NCBI GenBank assembly: GCA_016793165.1
Contig: JAEULA010000018.1
Location: forward strand, 35,548-99,547
Direction: 5' to 3'
DNA length: 64,000 nt
Origin: Alphaproteobacteria bacterium
Lineage (GTDB): Bacteria > Pseudomonadota > Alphaproteobacteria > CACIAM-22H2
Part shown: piece after piece, positions 62,016 through 64,000 of the stretch
Position numbering within the stretch: position 1 is the first letter of the stretch
Layout: each line of letters starts with the position of its first letter
Translations under genes and position numbers: made by a program
The notes under the pieces: generated by a model
Seen by the model: only the letters and a program-made list of their open reading frames with translations
Told to the model about the DNA's origin: nothing
Databases searched by the model: none

Positions 62016-62803
62016 GCGCCGCGACGACACCCTCCTCGGCGGCGACCGGCTCGAGCGCGCGGCGCGACCGCCTCGCCGCGGCCGGCATGCCGCCCTACGT
62101 ACTGATCCCCGGCGATCCGGACCGCGTCGACGTCATCGCGGCACAGTGGGACTCGGCCGAGCTCATCGCCCTGCCGCGCGGATACCGCGCCGCCGTAGGC
62201 ACGTTGCGCGGTCATCGCCTCGGCGCGGTGTCGAGCGGCATCGGCGCGCCGTCGCTCGAATCGGTGCTCGCCGATCTCGGCCGGCTCGGCGCGCACACGC
62301 TGATCCGCGTGGGCACGACCGGCTCGCTGCGCGCCGAGATCCGCAACGGCAGCCTGATCGTCAACGACGCCTGCGTGCGCATGGACGGCACGACGCATCT
62401 CTATGTGCGACCCGAGTACCCGGCGGCCGCATCCTGGGAGGTCACCGCGGCCCTGGTCGAGGCCGCACGCACGCTCGGCCACACGGCGCATGTCGGCACC
62501 GGCTGCACGACGGGCTCCTTCGTCGCCGGCCAGGGCCGCGCCGCCTTCGACGGCTACGAGTCGCCCGAGGGCCAGCGCCTCTACGACGAGATGCGCCGCG
62601 CCGGCGTGCTCAACTTCGAGATGGAGGCCTCGGCGCTGCTCACGCTCGCGCGCCTCGCCGGCCAGCGTGCCGGCTCGATCTGTTCGGTCATCGCGAACCG
62701 CATCACCGGCGAATGGGCCGACGACGGCGGCATCGAGCGCGCGTGCCGCGTGGCGTCCGAGGCGCTCGTGCTGCTGGCCGCGCGGGAGCAATCGGGGTCG
62801 TAG
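62012..62803 (+). CDS. Nucleoside phosphorylase, uridine-phosphorylase-like
   Basis: 263 residues of the PNP_UDP_1 family. IPGDPDRVD (32-40) holds the first phosphate ligands, SSGIGAPS (74-81) follows, IRVGTTGSL (98-106) contains the phosphate-binding arginine, and NFEMEASALL (201-210) has the sugar-binding glutamate. The EMEAS and RVGTTG forms are those of uridine phosphorylase rather than PNP. It splits a nucleoside with phosphate to ribose-1-phosphate and base. The ATG is in an ATGA overlap with the permease, so it belongs to the importer operon. Confidence 0.88.
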   Translation: MSAATTPSSAATGSSARRDRLAAAGMPPYVLIPGDPDRVDVIAAQWDSAELIALPRGYRAAVGTLRGHRLGAVSSGIGAPSLESVLADLGRLGAHTLIRVGTTGSLRAEIRNGSLIVNDACVRMDGTTHLYVRPEYPAAASWEVTAALVEAARTLGHTAHVGTGCTTGSFVAGQGRAAFDGYESPEGQRLYDEMRRAGVLNFEMEASALLTLARLAGQRAGSICSVIANRITGEWADDGGIERACRVASEALVLLAAREQSGS

Positions 62804-62844
62804 AAGCCGGGGTCGGAACTTTCGCTCTGACCCCGATTGCTCCC
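62784..62844. repeat. Perfect 16-bp inverted repeat spanning both stop codons
   Basis: GGGAGCAATCGGGGTC (62784-62799) and GACCCCGATTGCTCCC (62829-62844) are exact reverse complements. The first arm lies within the end of the phosphorylase gene, and the second covers the end of the convergent nucleoside hydrolase gene up to its stop. An alternative stem uses CGGGGTC (62808-62814) with GACCCCG (62829-62835). It is a likely bidirectional terminator or mobile-repeat remnant. Confidence 0.75.
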
Positions 62845-63782
62845 TAGAGCGTCGCCAGGCGCGCGAGCATCCGGCGGTAGAGCTCCGCAGGGTCGGTGCA
62901 GTCGCGGATCCAGAGGCAGTTTCGCGGGCGGTCGGTGCGGTGCCACCAGTCGACGACGGTGGCGCCGCGCGTCAGCTCGGAGCGCGTCTCGATCTCGACG
63001 TTGCACAGCCGCCCGCGGAACAGCTCGGGCCAAAGCAGCCAGGCCATGGCGAGGGCGTCATGCAGCGGCCGCGTCGTCGTGCCGTACTTGCGGTTGCCCG
63101 CGACCTGGAAGAAGCCCTGCATGCCCGCGCAGGCGTCCCCCACCCGCGTGCCGAGCGCCTTGAGGTCGGGGATCCAGCTCGCCGGCGTGAGCGTGCGGTT
63201 GGTGCAGTCGATCGGCATCGCGACGAGCTCGATGCCGCTGCCGAAGACGATCGCCGCGGCCTCGGGGTCGACGAGGATGTTGAACTCGGCGGCCGGCGCG
63301 TAGTTGCCGCCTTCGAAGAAGCCGCCGCCCATCACCACGATGCGGCGGATGCGCGTGCCGAGTTCCGGCGCGCGGCGCAACAGCATCGCGACGTTGGTCT
63401 CCGGCCCGAGCACGACCAGTGTGACCGAGCGCTCGGCCGATGCCGCCAGCGTGCGCACCATCCAGTCCACGGCGTGCTCGGGCTCGGCCGGCCGCGCCGG
63501 CTCGGGCCAGTCGTAGCCGTCGATGCCCATCTTCCCGTGGATGTCGTGCGCGTGCATGGGCGCGCGCAGCAGCGGGCGATCGGCGCCGGCGAAGACCGGC
63601 ACCCTCGGCCTGCCGGCGAGCTCGACGACGCGGCGCGCGTTCGCGGTGGTCGTCGCGACCGGCACGTTGCCCGCCACCGTCGTCAGCCCGAGCACCTCGA
63701 GGTCCGGCGCGGCGAGCGCCAGCAGGATCGCAAAGGCGTCGTCGTGCCCCGGATCGGTGTCGATGATGATGCGCTCGGCCAT
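62844..63782 (-). CDS. Nucleoside hydrolase 3 (IU-nucleoside hydrolase family)
   Basis: 312 residues. Metal motif DTDPGHDDAFA (Asp8, Asp10, Asp14, Asp15), the active-site loop HDIHGKMGIDGYDWPEP and Asp242 in LHDALAMAWLL are all intact. IVVMGGGFFEGGNYAPAAEFNILVDPEAAAIVF is the family core. It is a canonical purine/pyrimidine nucleoside N-ribohydrolase by pattern. GAGGGGACCGG precedes the ATG. It faces the phosphorylase gene and shares the inverted repeat with it. It closes a module with three such enzymes. Confidence 0.92.
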   Translation of the reverse strand: MAERIIIDTDPGHDDAFAILLALAAPDLEVLGLTTVAGNVPVATTTANARRVVELAGRPRVPVFAGADRPLLRAPMHAHDIHGKMGIDGYDWPEPARPAEPEHAVDWMVRTLAASAERSVTLVVLGPETNVAMLLRRAPELGTRIRRIVVMGGGFFEGGNYAPAAEFNILVDPEAAAIVFGSGIELVAMPIDCTNRTLTPASWIPDLKALGTRVGDACAGMQGFFQVAGNRKYGTTTRPLHDALAMAWLLWPELFRGRLCNVEIETRSELTRGATVVDWWHRTDRPRNCLWIRDCTDPAELYRRMLARLATL

Positions 63783-63898
63783 CCGGTCCCCTCGATGGAG
63801 GCCGAGACGCGGCATGGGCCGGCCCCGGCGGATTCAATCGGGGACAATTGCGCATGGGCGCCGCGGCCGTGGCAAGGCCGCGACGGCGCGTGGCCGGA

Positions 63899-64000
63899 TC
63901 AGGGAATCTGGCTGCGCACGCGTGCCGCGCCGGCCGCCGTGTGGGTGGTCGGCAGGGTGGCGTGGAAGATGTTCGGGATCACCGACTGCACGTCGCGAAA
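63899..64000 (-). CDS. 3' end of an unidentified gene (5' part outside the window)
   Basis: From the window edge the minus strand reads through 33 sense codons to a TGA at 63899-63901: FRDVQSVIPNIFHATLPTTH, then an alanine-rich stretch ending RVRSQIP. The codon use is like the neighbours (G or C in most third positions), which supports a real gene, but the segment is too short to assign. Confidence 0.4.
   Translation of the reverse strand, partial: FRDVQSVIPNIFHATLPTTHTAAGAARVRSQIP

Overview
The window is about 70% G+C. It has dense operons with ATGA/GTGA stop-start overlaps, frequent GTG and TTG starts, and a very large share of solute-importer genes. Together with Bug-type, TRAP and PF04392-type binding proteins, this suggests a chromosome segment of an alphaproteobacterium with a metabolically versatile, soil- or water-type lifestyle (possibly Rhodospirillales- or Hyphomicrobiales-like). 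That placement is inferred from style, not from a marker gene. I see no rRNA, tRNA, CRISPR array, prophage or insertion sequence.

Layout. 1-4.4 kb: four tandem, overlapping PF04392-type binding proteins (the first cut by the window edge) and a fifth facing them. 4.85-9.9 kb: an AHSA1/SRPBCC protein, then a compact operon of secreted trypsin-like protease, FHA membrane protein, MFS exporter and isochorismatase-type hydrolase. 9.9-14.3 kb: a polar amino-acid ABC importer with a SelA/DgaE-like PLP enzyme. 14.4-15.9 kb: a PEP-CTERM-type sorted protein and a small secreted protein. 16.2-22.5 kb: a full Opp/Dpp-type importer. 22.6-25.6 kb: an iron/siderophore-type ABC importer with a Fur-box-like palindrome. 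25.9-30.2 kb: molybdenum hydroxylase large subunit, PfkB kinase and DapA-type aldolase. 30.4-34.9 kb: two enolase-superfamily dehydratases around an orphan binding protein. 34.9-39.3 kb: CocE-type hydrolase, GNAT, a secreted protein and an HI0933-type flavoprotein. 39.5-45.3 kb: a Bug binding protein followed by Dpp-type permeases and ATPases and an amidohydrolase. 45.4-48 kb: L-rhamnose mutarotase-like protein, Gfo/Idh oxidoreductase and a divergent 2-hydroxyacid dehydrogenase. 48.1-50.3 kb: an MFS transporter and a SEC-C protein. 50.3-55.7 kb: a TRAP importer, a SAF-domain oxidoreductase and a divergent LysR regulator. 56-63.8 kb: a GST, three nucleoside hydrolases, a CUT1-type importer lacking an ATPase, and a uridine-phosphorylase-like enzyme. 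The last 100 bases hold the 3' end of an unidentified gene.

How it fits together. Most clusters pair a periplasmic binding protein and transporter with one or a few enzymes, so each looks like an uptake-plus-catabolism module. The sugar-related genes (mutarotase, Gfo/Idh dehydrogenase, amidohydrolase that could be a lactonase, two MR/MLE dehydratases, DapA aldolase, PfkB kinase) could together form an oxidative deoxysugar or sugar-acid route, but they lie in several transcription units. The 57-64 kb module looks like a nucleoside uptake and cleavage system.

The most striking non-coding signal is a family of GC-rich palindromic elements. They lie just downstream of six of the binding-protein genes, at the junction with the next gene, and two of the best copies are built from two inverted, hairpin-containing halves.
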